DNA of 64,000 nucleotides from Campylobacter concisus (GTDB lineage: Bacteria > Campylobacterota > Campylobacteria > Campylobacterales > Campylobacteraceae), in contig NZ_CP049272.1 of NCBI RefSeq assembly GCF_003048775.2, forward strand, positions 620,001 through 684,000, read 5' to 3'. This document shows, piece by piece, positions 7,912-18,203 of the stretch. The position numbers were made by a program, and so were the translations under genes. Numbering within the stretch: position 1 is the first letter of the stretch; every line of letters begins with the position of its first letter. Below the pieces are notes generated by a model. The model did no database searches. It worked only from the letters and a program-made list of their open reading frames with translations, and had not been told where the DNA came from.

Positions 7912-8933
7912 CAATAAACCGCCTTTGACTTGCAAATGGTTATTTCTGATTTTTCTGCTTTAAGGCAAAGCTTTAACGCGATGACTCCATTTTTTTCTGT
8001 AAAGACAAATCTTGTTACATGTTTAGCTAGTGTCGCACTTTCGGCTTTGATAGCCTTTGTAGATGTTGAGCTAAATTTTTTAAAGCTTTCATTTAGCCAT
8101 GGCCTATAGTTGTAGTAAATTTTAAGGTCAAAAGAGCCGTTTTGTATATCCTCGGCACTTTGCTCAGCTGGTGCTATGGCAATGGCTGTGTAAGCTAGCT
8201 TATACTGCTCTGAAATTTTTTTATTTTTAAAGTCACTTGAAATTTTAAGCGTGTCGATTGATTGTATGCCAACTTTTGCGATATCTAAGTGCCTTTGGTC
8301 TAAGTTTTCTTGATAGCCAAAGCTGCTACCAACTCTATAAAGTATGCTAGAAAATATCGCTACTAAACCACCATTTTCATTATCGGCGTTTATACACCTA
8401 GAGCCGCTATTTACATCTTCTTCATTGCTATCATTTTCGCAGGTCAAGTCCATTACGCCGTTTCTAAAAGCATCATTAAATTTGCTTCCAGGGCTTTTTA
8501 ATCCATTTGCAATAGAACTATTTGCAAGATCTACATATCCGCTATATATGCCTTCTTCGATGATAGGATCTCCGTTAGTATCATCTCCTTTATATTCGTT
8601 TATGCCATCAAATAACTCATAAGCAGCTGGGATAAATTCTAAAATTTCAAAGTCACTACTTAAATTTACACCACTATCATTTAGAGCTAGGTAATCTCCA
8701 TTTTTTTTTCTAGCGATAACGCTTTGTTTGATTCTGTGGCTAAGTAGCATTGAAATTTGCTCTAGAGCGATTTCGCTTTGTGTTTCTAGTTCGTTTATTA
8801 CTTTGCTTTGAAAATAGTTTTGATATAAATTCATAAGCGTGTTAAAGCTCATAAGTGAGATAACACCAAGCACGGTGATGACTATTATTAGCTCAATTAA
8901 TGTAAAAGCTTTTTTTGTTTTTTTCATTTCCAT
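7911..8933 (-). CDS. Prepilin-like protein, MshO/PilW-like
   Basis: A 340-residue minor-pilin-like protein. A lysine-rich leader precedes A|FTLIELIIVITVLGVISLMSF, with the conserved glutamate at +5, and a long C-terminal globular part follows with several cysteines. Size and position, between two other prepilin genes and behind a giant exported protein, match MshO/PilW-class minor pilins. The start at 8933 or the ATG six bases later (ATGA overlap with the upstream stop) would both give an acceptable leader. It would need a prepilin peptidase and a pilus ATPase encoded elsewhere. Confidence 0.78.
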   Translation of the reverse strand: MEMKKTKKAFTLIELIIVITVLGVISLMSFNTLMNLYQNYFQSKVINELETQSEIALEQISMLLSHRIKQSVIARKKNGDYLALNDSGVNLSSDFEILEFIPAAYELFDGINEYKGDDTNGDPIIEEGIYSGYVDLANSSIANGLKSPGSKFNDAFRNGVMDLTCENDSNEEDVNSGSRCINADNENGGLVAIFSSILYRVGSSFGYQENLDQRHLDIAKVGIQSIDTLKISSDFKNKKISEQYKLAYTAIAIAPAEQSAEDIQNGSFDLKIYYNYRPWLNESFKKFSSTSTKAIKAESATLAKHVTRFVFTEKNGVIALKLCLKAEKSEITICKSKAVY

Positions 8934-9619
8934 TCTTTTACACTTAGAGTGCTGCTTTCGCCTATGTTAAAGGCATATCCAAAAAGTACGCTTTTGCTCT
9001 CTTTTGTAGTTTTCATAGTCGTATCTAGCTTTATCTGTAAAACGTCGTTATCGTTTAAAGGAGTGCTAACTACAAATTTATCAGCTCCATTTGTTATGGT
9101 TGGAGTCGTCTCTGTATCTATGATAAAGTCGCGTTTAGTGGTACTGGCAGTTGGTAAGATGGATTTTTGAGTATTGAAATTTTTGATAGATTTTACTTTA
9201 AAATTTACGCTTTTGATTGATTCTGGAAGCTTTGAATCAATAGGCCTTGTAGCACATGCAGATGAATTTTGCACCGGATATGCAAGTATCCTATGTCCTT
9301 CACCTTTTACACCGCTTTTTTCATAAAAATCCGGATTTGCCCCTTGATCGCAGATAATAAGAGGAAAAATTATAGCCTCTTGAGTCGTTATAGATGATGG
9401 CATAGTATTTTTACCGGCTATTAAGACTTGATCGCTAAATGGTGCTTTTAATATTAATGACATATAAGTTTTAGCATTCATTAGTCCTTCTTGCATTAAG
9501 GATTGCTCGCTTAAATTTGAAGTAGTTCTTACTGCTAGTGGTAAGCTTGCACTTACTATGGCTACTACAAGCACTGACAAGATAAGCTCTATCAATGAAA
9601 AGCCGCCTCTTTTTACCAC
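8924..9619 (-). CDS. Prepilin-like protein, MshD-like
   Basis: A 231-residue protein with leader MVKRGG and mature start FSLIELILSVLVVAIVSASLPLAV, including the +5 glutamate, so it is a type IV pilin-like protein processed by prepilin peptidase. The GTG start at 9619 lies 6 nt after AGGAG and overlaps the end of the giant gene. A pair of cysteines (in LIICDQG and SSACATR) may form a disulfide. By order it corresponds to MshD, but MshC/GspH-type identity cannot be excluded from sequence alone. Confidence 0.75.
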   Translation of the reverse strand: MVKRGGFSLIELILSVLVVAIVSASLPLAVRTTSNLSEQSLMQEGLMNAKTYMSLILKAPFSDQVLIAGKNTMPSSITTQEAIIFPLIICDQGANPDFYEKSGVKGEGHRILAYPVQNSSACATRPIDSKLPESIKSVNFKVKSIKNFNTQKSILPTASTTKRDFIIDTETTPTITNGADKFVVSTPLNDNDVLQIKLDTTMKTTKESKSVLFGYAFNIGESSTLSVKEWK

Positions 9620-12600
9620 TCTATTCTCCTGTTTGTCTTATCGCTTATATCTAGGTTACTATCACTATTTGATTTTACTCCTATAAAACCTCCAACTGCA
9701 CCGCTTGTCTTATCCTCTATATTATTGCTCTTTAGGACTTTACCAGCCCATTCGCCATTTGGTACTAGAAAATTTAGATTGAAATTATTTGTTTCAGGTT
9801 TCTCATCAAATTCGCTATAAAGAAGCCAACTAGGTGCTCTCATTTTAGCCACATCAGTAACTGCTGACGGGTTTCTTATAAAAATTATTTGCTCGCCATT
9901 GCTTATACTACTTACATCATTTCTTAAAACAGTACCGCTGTAAGTGTTTGTAAAGCTAAAGTCATGATAGTTAAGTACTCCTGCATTGTGTTTTGGATTG
10001 GTAGCCCAAAATGGTGCAGCTGGAAAGTCTTGCCACAGTTTGCCATTATCTTTCATATAGATATTTTTATTGCATCCATCGCAGTAGGCACCATAATAAA
10101 TTTTGGCATAAAAGCCACTATAAAGCCCTTCATAAAATGGTGCATAAACCCTACCAAAGTAAAATTTTGCCGTTGTTTCTGTTGCTGGTTTTTCATATTT
10201 TTTTACTGTATCGGTGCTATCTGACATGCCGCTAAAGCTAAAATCATTACTCGAAATAGTAAAAGGGTTTTTGGCATGATTTACTTTTCTTTCAAAATTA
10301 AAATATACTTCACCTTTGCCTACGCCATTTACAAAAGTATTTTTCTCTACATAAAATGTTGATTTTGTGGCACTTGGATCTATTGCTTTTCTAGTGTTTG
10401 AGCCAGGAATTTCAAAAAATAAAATTTCTTCATTTGCTTTTGCTAATGTACCGGCATTGCCATCATTATCTGTAAAATTTAAAGGAACTCTGTCTAGCTT
10501 TATGTCAAAGTTCATATTCTTTGCATAGCAATCTTCATTATAAAGTTTTGCAGGATCATCGTTAAACAACCTAGCAGTTACTTCAAAGTCAAGCTTTGCT
10601 TTTTGTATGCCTTCATTATCAAGGTATGTTATATCGCTATCTTTTGTTATCTTTAACTTGCTTATTTGTATATCTTTTGGCCTAAACAAATAATCTCTAT
10701 TACCTTCTAGCTTTATGCTGCATCCGATCCTTCCTTCTTGAGCAGTGTCTTGTGACGGATCGTTGCTAATTGAGTTTTTTACACAATCATCAGCTCTTGA
10801 TGGCGTATGTTGATCAGTTGCTGTATAGTCTTTGTCTAATACATAAAAATATGTATCGCCTATATCTGAGTAAGAGAAGCCAACAGGTCCACTTGATGTG
10901 TGACGGAAAATTTTACCCAATGCTTTATTTGGATCGTTAAAATCTACGCTTAGTTTATTCTCGCTCTCTATAATGCTAGGATCGCAAGTCGCACTATATG
11001 CTGGTACAAGTTTTATCTCTCCATTTGAGCCACTTATGTTATTTATATAACCATTTGCTAAGCCACTATCAAGAGGTTTCATAGCTGCAAGAGCAATGTT
11101 ATTATAAACTTTGCCGCCTATTAAAACATTGTTATTATTGATCGTATTCTTATCAGTATCCCATAGTCTAAAGTGGCTTGGTCTTATAGCAAAATCATCT
11201 AATTTTTCGCATTCAACCTTTGTGCTATTTGTCACTGGATCAAGATGAGAAATTCTAAATTTTACGCTTTTATAGGCTCTGTCAATACTAATGCCTGATA
11301 ACAAAATATCAGTTACGCCATTAAATGTTATATCTTGTTCATATAAATTTGTTGGAGCACTGCAAGACTCGACCAACTCTACTTTTACATCTACTGGAGC
11401 ATCTGGTACTTTTTTATTGCCATCTGTATCATAGTTCGTGATATAGACATTAAATGGCGTAGAAACGATTTTTGTTAGAAGTCTATTTTTAAATTTAGTT
11501 TTAAAAGTCGCTGAACCATCGTCTTGTCTATTGCTTGCGACGAAATTATTTGGACTGGCACTAACGCCTAAAGTAATGTTGTAATTTTGATTGCTACATC
11601 TTCTTATGTATGTGTCATAGGGCTGTAAATTTATATCAGCATTTGCGACTGTGGCTTTGTAACTATTTGGCTCAAATTTAGACTTAAGGGTAGTTTCATA
11701 TATGGCATAAGCGTAGTTGCCTTGATGAATTAGCATTTCTCCACCCTTATTTGCAGCCGCACCTTGTCCTAAATAAAAAGTTAAGTCATTTCCACTTAGT
11801 TGCTGTAAGCCTGTATTGTCGTTATAGTGTACCTGTCCCGACATAGTAAGCAGATCACTAGGTCCTTGCGATGCTTTATCTGCGTATATGTAAGTTGAGT
11901 TTGGATTATAAATTTGGCTTGGATCTATTGTGGCTTTTAGCGCAAAGTCTTGGGCAGCTTCATTAGTATTATTTGTAACTTCAACGAAAGTTTTTAAAAT
12001 AGTATTTGCTGGCACTACCGTCGGAGTATTTTCTTGCACCTTTGTAAAAGTACTATCGCTAGGTTTTTTTGCATAAATATATTCCATATAGCAAACATCT
12101 GGTTTGTATATACGAGAAGAAAAGCCAACTAGTGCTAAATTTATACGATCAGCACTTACAACATTAGCACCGCCTGAGCTTTTAATCGTTGTAACTGTAA
12201 ATTTTATATCCGCTTCTTTTTGAGCATATGACATTTTGTCTGATATATCAAATATATCTAAGTCTGCTTGAGAGTGAAATTTTTTACCTGGATTTATAAG
12301 TTGTCCAAATTTTGTCATAGTTGAGTTAAACTGATCACCTTGTGCGTTATATCCGCTGGTAATACTCTGATAGCTACCACCTTTTTTTATCTTGATATCT
12401 TCACCTTTTGTTTCTGGCTTGCCGCCAAAGGAAAACATTGTAAGCGAAGCATCTATATTTCCTGCTTTTGGTGTGTAGATATTTTCAAATTTTACATCTA
12501 TGGTTGAGCTCTTTACAGTACCAAATGGATCGCTTGACTTCATCCAGTCTGCTGCAAGTCTTTCTAGCCCATCAAATATACTAACAAGCTTTGGCTCTAT

Positions 12601-13830
12601 ATTGTTTGCTGTAGCGGTTTTATCATCAAAGTCATAAATGATGACCAAACTCCAAGCTGCAAATTGTGGTGCGATGGATTGTATCCAGTAGCCATTTTGT
12701 CCTTGGACTGGCGAAAACAGCAGTGTGCCGTATGTTTTTTTTAATTTTCTATTAGTGGAATTATTTACCTTATATATGCCATCATTTGGGTCTATAAATT
12801 CATCACTAAAGGGAATCGTAGTTGATCTGATATTGCCAGCATAAAATGTCCTATCTGACTCGCTAGTGCCAAGAGAGTCTCTAACTATATCTGTTACATC
12901 AGCGCTTGCTACATATTGGTAGTTTATTCCAGCCTTTACATAGTAGCTATTAGACTCGTTTTGATTATATGATTCAAGAGTCATTGATTTTGGTCGATAC
13001 TCGCTAAAAGATCCAAACCAAAAAACATCTTTTGGATCAGCATCTATTGTGATTACACTCTTTCCAGGAGCTTTAAAATCAATCCTGCTATATCCTTTTA
13101 TGTAATTTAAGGCACTTACATATAAATTTGACCCAAGATTTTTTATTGCCCAGTTTTGATAAAGAGAGCCGCCCCAATAAAGCCTGGCATAGACTACGTT
13201 TTTGCCTTTTAAATTATTTTGTATAAAGGTATTTTTCTCACTAAAATCAAACGTGGAAGAGGATGAATTTTTACAATAAGGATGCTTGCTAGGATTATAA
13301 ATATATGTTGTTTGACAAAGTGTGTAATTGCTAGGCGAAAAATTACCAGTATCTAAAAATATTCTATCGGCTGTAGATGATGTTCTTGTTACGTTAGATG
13401 GATCTGGAACAAAATTATATCCAGCGTATTGTGGAATCATAATAGTAGCACCAATGGTAGCTATATCTCCATTTACTCTGGTATTTAGATTTCCATTTAT
13501 TGATCTTTGTCTTAAGCCTTTAGAGTGATCATCCCACATACCTATTAATGATCGTTGATTCCATGGAGAAAATTGCTCAACGTAAATATGATAGTGATCT
13601 TGTGCTAAGCCTGAAGAAAAGCTATTGGTATCTATCGTCCAAGTTCTGTTAGATTTTCTTATACAATGTGGGATATTTTTAGAAGAGTTGTCTTGATACT
13701 CTTCAGCGTCTATAAAGCAAGAATAATTTGCTCCACTACAACCAATAGATGCTGCTTCTGCTGTTGTACAAGCTCTGGGTGCACAAAAACCAAACGTGAC
13801 AATAAAACAGAGTAAGTATGCTATCTTCAC
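9613..13830 (-). CDS. Giant exported protein of the pseudopilin operon (MshQ-like)
   Basis: A 1405-residue exported protein. The GTG at 13830 is chosen: AGAGGA lies 6 nt upstream and a clean signal peptide (MKIAYLLCFIVTFGFCA) follows. The frame also opens at a TTG seven codons earlier. Residues about 200-480 hold a module like that of surface proteins with isopeptide or DUF11 domains: YARLYWGGSLY, ADVTDIVRDSLG, then AAWSLVIIYDFD and VSIFDGLERLA. Toward the C-terminus DDFAIRPSHFRLWD and FYFGRVYAPFYEG resemble the DUF6701 region of MshQ. A CDGC motif lies between them and the end. It heads the operon with three prepilin genes. The probable role is a pilus-associated surface protein or adhesin. 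Confidence 0.7.
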   Translation of the reverse strand: MKIAYLLCFIVTFGFCAPRACTTAEAASIGCSGANYSCFIDAEEYQDNSSKNIPHCIRKSNRTWTIDTNSFSSGLAQDHYHIYVEQFSPWNQRSLIGMWDDHSKGLRQRSINGNLNTRVNGDIATIGATIMIPQYAGYNFVPDPSNVTRTSSTADRIFLDTGNFSPSNYTLCQTTYIYNPSKHPYCKNSSSSTFDFSEKNTFIQNNLKGKNVVYARLYWGGSLYQNWAIKNLGSNLYVSALNYIKGYSRIDFKAPGKSVITIDADPKDVFWFGSFSEYRPKSMTLESYNQNESNSYYVKAGINYQYVASADVTDIVRDSLGTSESDRTFYAGNIRSTTIPFSDEFIDPNDGIYKVNNSTNRKLKKTYGTLLFSPVQGQNGYWIQSIAPQFAAWSLVIIYDFDDKTATANNIEPKLVSIFDGLERLAADWMKSSDPFGTVKSSTIDVKFENIYTPKAGNIDASLTMFSFGGKPETKGEDIKIKKGGSYQSITSGYNAQGDQFNSTMTKFGQLINPGKKFHSQADLDIFDISDKMSYAQKEADIKFTVTTIKSSGGANVVSADRINLALVGFSSRIYKPDVCYMEYIYAKKPSDSTFTKVQENTPTVVPANTILKTFVEVTNNTNEAAQDFALKATIDPSQIYNPNSTYIYADKASQGPSDLLTMSGQVHYNDNTGLQQLSGNDLTFYLGQGAAANKGGEMLIHQGNYAYAIYETTLKSKFEPNSYKATVANADINLQPYDTYIRRCSNQNYNITLGVSASPNNFVASNRQDDGSATFKTKFKNRLLTKIVSTPFNVYITNYDTDGNKKVPDAPVDVKVELVESCSAPTNLYEQDITFNGVTDILLSGISIDRAYKSVKFRISHLDPVTNSTKVECEKLDDFAIRPSHFRLWDTDKNTINNNNVLIGGKVYNNIALAAMKPLDSGLANGYINNISGSNGEIKLVPAYSATCDPSIIESENKLSVDFNDPNKALGKIFRHTSSGPVGFSYSDIGDTYFYVLDKDYTATDQHTPSRADDCVKNSISNDPSQDTAQEGRIGCSIKLEGNRDYLFRPKDIQISKLKITKDSDITYLDNEGIQKAKLDFEVTARLFNDDPAKLYNEDCYAKNMNFDIKLDRVPLNFTDNDGNAGTLAKANEEILFFEIPGSNTRKAIDPSATKSTFYVEKNTFVNGVGKGEVYFNFERKVNHAKNPFTISSNDFSFSGMSDSTDTVKKYEKPATETTAKFYFGRVYAPFYEGLYSGFYAKIYYGAYCDGCNKNIYMKDNGKLWQDFPAAPFWATNPKHNAGVLNYHDFSFTNTYSGTVLRNDVSSISNGEQIIFIRNPSAVTDVAKMRAPSWLLYSEFDEKPETNNFNLNFLVPNGEWAGKVLKSNNIEDKTSGAVGGFIGVKSNSDSNLDISDKTNRRIEW

Positions 13831-13890
13831 AACAAATCCTCTAAATAACAATAAAAAATCTCTCCTTAGATTTTTAAAAGCTTTTAGCTA

Positions 13891-14274
13891 CTATTTTTGT
13901 ATAAAATTTTCTATCATTTCAGCTTGCCCGTACTGAGGATATTTGGCAATGTCTAAAACGACTTGAGATAAGGTCATATTATCCATATTGCAAACGATAG
14001 GAGCTATAAAATTTACAGTTGATTTTTCAAGCGGGAGTGCAACAACGATAATGTTATAAATTCTAAGTTGAGAGCTTTCTTTAATCTCCATAAGATCTTC
14101 ATAATAGCTTGGAATATCGAATTCGTAGCTTCTTAATGCAAAAGGATTTATCATTGTAAAAGATGTCTCATCATCTTTGCTTGCTAGTTTAACAAAAAAT
14201 TTATCAAGTTCAATTAACTCCATCTTCTTGATATGCTCAAAGCCTAAAATAGGGCTTTTAACACTAAAAATCAT
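13891..14274 (-). CDS. fliW: Flagellar assembly factor FliW
   Basis: A 127-residue protein matching FliW in length and in its beta-rich pattern ([33 protein letters not shown]; ...[25 protein letters not shown]). FliW sequesters the RNA-binding regulator CsrA and is itself bound by flagellin, coupling flagellin synthesis to secretion. AGGAGT precedes the ATG. It is divergent from bamD and upstream of the giant pilus protein gene, which starts 60 nt further down and may be read through from it. Confidence 0.9.
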   Translation of the reverse strand: MIFSVKSPILGFEHIKKMELIELDKFFVKLASKDDETSFTMINPFALRSYEFDIPSYYEDLMEIKESSQLRIYNIIVVALPLEKSTVNFIAPIVCNMDNMTLSQVVLDIAKYPQYGQAEMIENFIQK

Positions 14275-14351
14275 ACTAACTCCTATTTTGTAAAGTTGCC
14301 GTATTTTATCATAGTTTTAAAAAATTTATACAAAAATAATAGCAAAAAATG

Positions 14352-14357
14352 TAGAAT
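14352..14357 (+). promoter_or_regulatory. Probable -10 of bamD-lon
   Basis: TAGAAT lies 30 bp before the bamD start in the 112-bp divergent gap with fliW, in T/A-rich DNA typical of Campylobacter sigma70 promoters. On the other strand TATGAT near 14310 could serve fliW. Confidence 0.4.
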
Positions 14358-14386
14358 ACGAGGATTTAAACTTTTTAAGGAAAAGC

Positions 14387-15034
14387 ATGAAAAGATTTTC
14401 TAAATTTCTAGCAGTTGTAGCTCTTTTGGGGCTTTTTAGTGGTTGTGCTGAAAAATATACCGAGCTTTACAATCTAACTCCAGATGAGTGGTATGCTCAG
14501 GTTATAGCTGATATAAAAGACGGTGATCTTGAAGCGGCCGATAAACACTATGTTTCAATGGCAAGCGAACACGTAGCAAGCCCACTTTTGGAGCAAATTT
14601 TACTTATCCTTGCCCAAGCTCACGCAAATGATGAAGAGTATCTTATGGCAAATCATTATCTTGACGAATACATTAAAAGATATGGCGACAACGGCCCAAA
14701 AACAGAGTTTGCTCAGTATCTAAAGATAAAAGCAAATTTTGACTCATTTACCCAGCCAAACCGCAACCAAAAGCTAATGGAGGATAGCGTAACTGAGATC
14801 GAGAAATTTCTTTATATGTATCCAAATACTGAATATAAGCCACTTATTGAGACTATGCTTATTAAATTCAAACTCGCGCTTTACTTCCTAGATATGCAAA
14901 TAGCAGATCTTTACAATAGGACCGGTCGTGATGTTTCGGCTAAAATTTATGAGCAAAAGCTTGAAGATTCGCCGTTTAAAAACTCAGATCTTATCAAACC
15001 TGACGTAGCATGGTATAGAAAACTGTTTGAATAG
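14387..15034 (+). CDS. bamD: Outer membrane assembly lipoprotein BamD
   Basis: A 215-residue lipoprotein. The signal peptide ends in LFSGC, so cysteine 20 is lipidated. A chain of TPR-like helices follows ([20 protein letters not shown]..., [18 protein letters not shown]), as in BamD/YfiO. BamD is the essential partner of BamA in inserting beta-barrel proteins. It is somewhat shorter than the E. coli protein. The lon gene starts 8 nt after its stop, so the two form an operon, as in other Campylobacter genomes. Confidence 0.9.
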   Translation: MKRFSKFLAVVALLGLFSGCAEKYTELYNLTPDEWYAQVIADIKDGDLEAADKHYVSMASEHVASPLLEQILLILAQAHANDEEYLMANHYLDEYIKRYGDNGPKTEFAQYLKIKANFDSFTQPNRNQKLMEDSVTEIEKFLYMYPNTEYKPLIETMLIKFKLALYFLDMQIADLYNRTGRDVSAKIYEQKLEDSPFKNSDLIKPDVAWYRKLFE

Positions 15035-15042
15035 GAGAAATT

Positions 15043-17460
15043 TTGCAAATAAACGAAAATAAAGGCTTCCCAACCGAAATTCCCATCATCGTTGAGGATG
15101 AGCTATTTTTATATCCATTTATGATAACTCCGCTTTTTTTAAGCGATGATGAAAATTTAAAGGCACTCGAACTTGCCATACAAGAAGAGACTCCGATCCT
15201 TGTGGTGCCTACAAAGCCTCAGCAAGACGGCGCTAGAGACTTTGATGGTATCTATGATGCTGGTGTGATCGGCACGATAATGCGCCGTGTGCCACTACCT
15301 GATGGACGTGTAAAAGTTTTATTTCAAGGCATAGACAAAGGTAAAATTTTAAAACAATCAGGCATAAATCCGCTCCGTGGCATTGTCGATATGCTCCACG
15401 TCAAGCGCCCATCGCAGGTCAAAACTGACGCTCTTATCGTGGTTTTAAGAGAAAAAGTAAGAGAGCTTTCGCAATTTAGCCACTTTTTCCCGCCTGATCT
15501 TTTAAAAACGATCGAAGAGAGCGCTGAAGCGATCAGGGTTTGTGACCTAGTTTCAAGTGCACTTCGCTTAAAAAAACAGATCGCTTATAGCTTTTTTGTC
15601 GAGGAAAATTTAGAGCAGCGCTTGCTAAAACTAATCGACTATGTTATCGAAGAGATCGAGGCAAATAAGCTTCAAAAAGAGATAAAAAATAAAGTCCATT
15701 CAAAGATCGATAAGACAAATAAAGAGTACTTCTTAAAAGAGCAGCTAAAGCAAATTCAAGCCGAGCTTGGAGCGGATACGAGCCGTGAAGAGGAGCTTGA
15801 AGAGTACCGTAAAAAGCTTGATGCTAAGAAGAAATTTATGGCTGAGGACGCCTACAAAGAGATCAAAAAACAAATAGACAAACTTTCTCGCATGCACCCA
15901 GACTCAGCTGACGCAAACACCTTGCAAAGCTACCTTGACTGGGTACTTGAAATTCCATTTGAAAATGTAGCTAAGAAAAAGTCATCTATCGCTGAAGTGA
16001 GCAAGCACTTAAATGCCGATCACTACAGCTTAGAGAAGCCAAAAGAGCGCATCGAGGAGTATTTTGCCTTGCGTGAGCTTTTAGAGCTTAGAGGTGTTGG
16101 CGAAAAGGTAAATAATGGCGCTATTTTATGCTTTGCAGGCCCTCCAGGTGTGGGCAAAACAAGCCTTGCAAACTCGATCGCAAAGGCACTAAAGCGTGAG
16201 CTAGTTAGGATCGCTCTTGGCGGACTTGAGGACGTAAACGAACTAAGAGGCCACCGCCGCACCTACATAGGTGCTATGCCAGGTCGTATCGTGCAAGGGC
16301 TCATAGAAGCTAAGCAGATGAACCCAGTAGTTGTATTAGATGAGATCGACAAGGTTGGCAGAAGCTACAGAGGCGATCCGACCGCGGTTTTACTTGAAAT
16401 TTTAGACCCAGAGCAAAATAATAAATTTAGAGACTACTACTTAAATTTCAACATCGATCTTAGCAAGATCATCTTCATCGCTACAGCAAATGACGTGAGT
16501 ATGATACCAGCCGCGCTTCGCGACAGGATGGAGTTTATCGAGCTTAGCTCATACACCCCACAAGAGAAATTTGAGATCGCTAAAAAATATCTCTTACCTC
16601 AAGAGCTTAAAAAACACGGCCTAAAACCAAGCGATGTGAGCATCAGCAAAGAGGCACTTGAGCTAATTATCAGTGACTATACAAGAGAGAGTGGTGTACG
16701 AAATTTACGCCGCAGGATCGCTGATATACTAAGAAAAGTCGCCAAAAACATCCTCACCAAAAAGAGCGAGGGCAAGATCAGTGTCACAGCTAAAAATTTG
16801 AAAGAATTTTTAGAGAAAAAGGTCTATGAGATCGAGCCAGCGGATAAAAAAGATCAGATCGGCTTAGTAAATGGTCTCGCGTGGACGAGTGTCGGTGGCG
16901 ATGTGCTAAGGATCGAGGCTATTAGGATCCAGGGCAAAGGCAACATGCAAATCACTGGTCAGCTAGGCGATGTGATGAAAGAGAGCGCTCAGATCGCATT
17001 TAGCGTTGTTAAAGTGCTAATAGACAACAAAAAAATAAAAGTACCGATGACTATCGTGCCAAAACTAGATGACGATAAGCGTAAGCTCGAGGCTAGCGAT
17101 GTTTATAGGCGCTATGATCTTCACTTGCACGTGCCAGAGGGCGCGGTGCCAAAAGATGGCCCAAGTGCTGGCATCACGATGGCAACTGCGATCGCATCGA
17201 TACTAACCGATACAAAGGTAAGACACGACATAGCAATGACTGGTGAGATTACGCTAACTGGCAGAGTGTTGCCGATCGGTGGTCTAAAAGAGAAGCTAAT
17301 CGCCGCTCACAAAGCTGGCATCAAAACAGCTCTGATACCTCGTAAAAACTATGACCGCGATCTTGTCGACATCCCAGCCGAAGTAAAAGCTGATATGAAG
17401 ATCATCGCCGTTGATACGATCGATGATGTGCTAAAAAACGCTCTTGTTACTAAAAAATAA
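15043..17460 (+). CDS. lon: ATP-dependent protease Lon
   Basis: The 805-residue Lon has an N-terminal substrate-binding domain (about 1-210), a coiled linker, an AAA+ domain with Walker A GPPGVGKT (366-373) and Walker [10 protein letters not shown], and a C-terminal protease domain. The catalytic serine is in PKDGPSAG (S708) and the lysine in GGLKEK (K751), 43 residues apart as in E. coli Lon. It starts with TTG, 4-8 nt after AGGAGA. It degrades misfolded and regulatory proteins in the cytoplasm and is co-transcribed with bamD. Confidence 0.97.
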   Translation: MQINENKGFPTEIPIIVEDELFLYPFMITPLFLSDDENLKALELAIQEETPILVVPTKPQQDGARDFDGIYDAGVIGTIMRRVPLPDGRVKVLFQGIDKGKILKQSGINPLRGIVDMLHVKRPSQVKTDALIVVLREKVRELSQFSHFFPPDLLKTIEESAEAIRVCDLVSSALRLKKQIAYSFFVEENLEQRLLKLIDYVIEEIEANKLQKEIKNKVHSKIDKTNKEYFLKEQLKQIQAELGADTSREEELEEYRKKLDAKKKFMAEDAYKEIKKQIDKLSRMHPDSADANTLQSYLDWVLEIPFENVAKKKSSIAEVSKHLNADHYSLEKPKERIEEYFALRELLELRGVGEKVNNGAILCFAGPPGVGKTSLANSIAKALKRELVRIALGGLEDVNELRGHRRTYIGAMPGRIVQGLIEAKQMNPVVVLDEIDKVGRSYRGDPTAVLLEILDPEQNNKFRDYYLNFNIDLSKIIFIATANDVSMIPAALRDRMEFIELSSYTPQEKFEIAKKYLLPQELKKHGLKPSDVSISKEALELIISDYTRESGVRNLRRRIADILRKVAKNILTKKSEGKISVTAKNLKEFLEKKVYEIEPADKKDQIGLVNGLAWTSVGGDVLRIEAIRIQGKGNMQITGQLGDVMKESAQIAFSVVKVLIDNKKIKVPMTIVPKLDDDKRKLEASDVYRRYDLHLHVPEGAVPKDGPSAGITMATAIASILTDTKVRHDIAMTGEITLTGRVLPIGGLKEKLIAAHKAGIKTALIPRKNYDRDLVDIPAEVKADMKIIAVDTIDDVLKNALVTKK

Positions 17461-17467
17461 TCCAAAT

Positions 17468-17499
17468 CCTAGCTCCATTTAGCTTCACTTGGGGCTAGG
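17468..17499 (+). terminator. Probable terminator after lon
   Basis: CCTAGCTCC and GGGGCTAGG form a 9-bp stem (one T-G pair) around a 14-nt loop, 8 bp after the lon stop and followed by AAATTTTC. The T-run is short, so this is moderate evidence. Confidence 0.5.
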
Positions 17500-17618
17500 A
17501 AATTTTCATAAACTACTACGAAGTAAAAATTTAGGCTAGCTTGTTTACACTACTTAGAGCCGTGATATGCTCGTTCATAAATTTTAAAATTTGATGGATT
17601 TTTTGCTGTAAATTTTAG

Positions 17619-18077
17619 CTATTTATGCTTTGCTTCATGCTCTAAAAGCCAAATTTTAGTTGGCAAGCCCTCGCCGCCAGAGTATCCGCCAAGCCCACTG
17701 CTAGCTAGCACTCTGTGACAAGGGATGATGATAGGTACTGGGTTTTTAGCATTGGCTGATCCTGCTGCTCGGTAGGCATTTTTGTGACCTACGGCAAGTG
17801 CAAGGGCTGCGTATGTGGTCGTTTCTCCGTATGGTACTTTTTGTAAAGCCTCGTAAATTTTTGCTCTAAAATTAGTTGTTTTTATATCAAGCCTTACGCT
17901 AAATTTTTTAAGCTTGCCATTAAAATAAGCCTCTAGCTCATTCAAGCAAAGCTTTAAATTTTTATCTTTTACCGCTATTTTTTCAAATTTATCTACAAAA
18001 TTTATCTCACAAATTCCATTTTCGCTAGCGATGATCTCCAAAATTCCGATAGGCGATTTTAGGTAAGCTTTTGACAC
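17619..18077 (-). CDS. ogt: Methylated-DNA-protein-cysteine methyltransferase
   Basis: The 152-residue protein transfers alkyl groups from O6-alkylguanine to its own cysteine. The acceptor is C120 in IIPCHRV. It also shows the helix-turn-helix region around VPYGETTTYAALA and the conserved GGYSGG and EGLPTKIWLLEHE end. The frame is open 52 codons further upstream, but the GTG at 18077 is preferred: AGGAG stands 7 nt before it and the resulting length is normal for Ogt. The extra upstream stretch is the shared promoter region with acnB. It is a monocistronic DNA repair gene. Confidence 0.9.
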   Translation of the reverse strand: MSKAYLKSPIGILEIIASENGICEINFVDKFEKIAVKDKNLKLCLNELEAYFNGKLKKFSVRLDIKTTNFRAKIYEALQKVPYGETTTYAALALAVGHKNAYRAAGSANAKNPVPIIIPCHRVLASSGLGGYSGGEGLPTKIWLLEHEAKHK

Positions 18078-18203
18078 ATTTGCTCCTTGAAATTTGAAAT
18101 TTTGGGCAAATTTTACTTTAGTTTGTTTTGCTTTTTGATAAAATGCAAGCAAAACTAGCGATTTTAGACTAAAAATAACGAGCAAAAACCACAAAGGAAT
18201 TTC

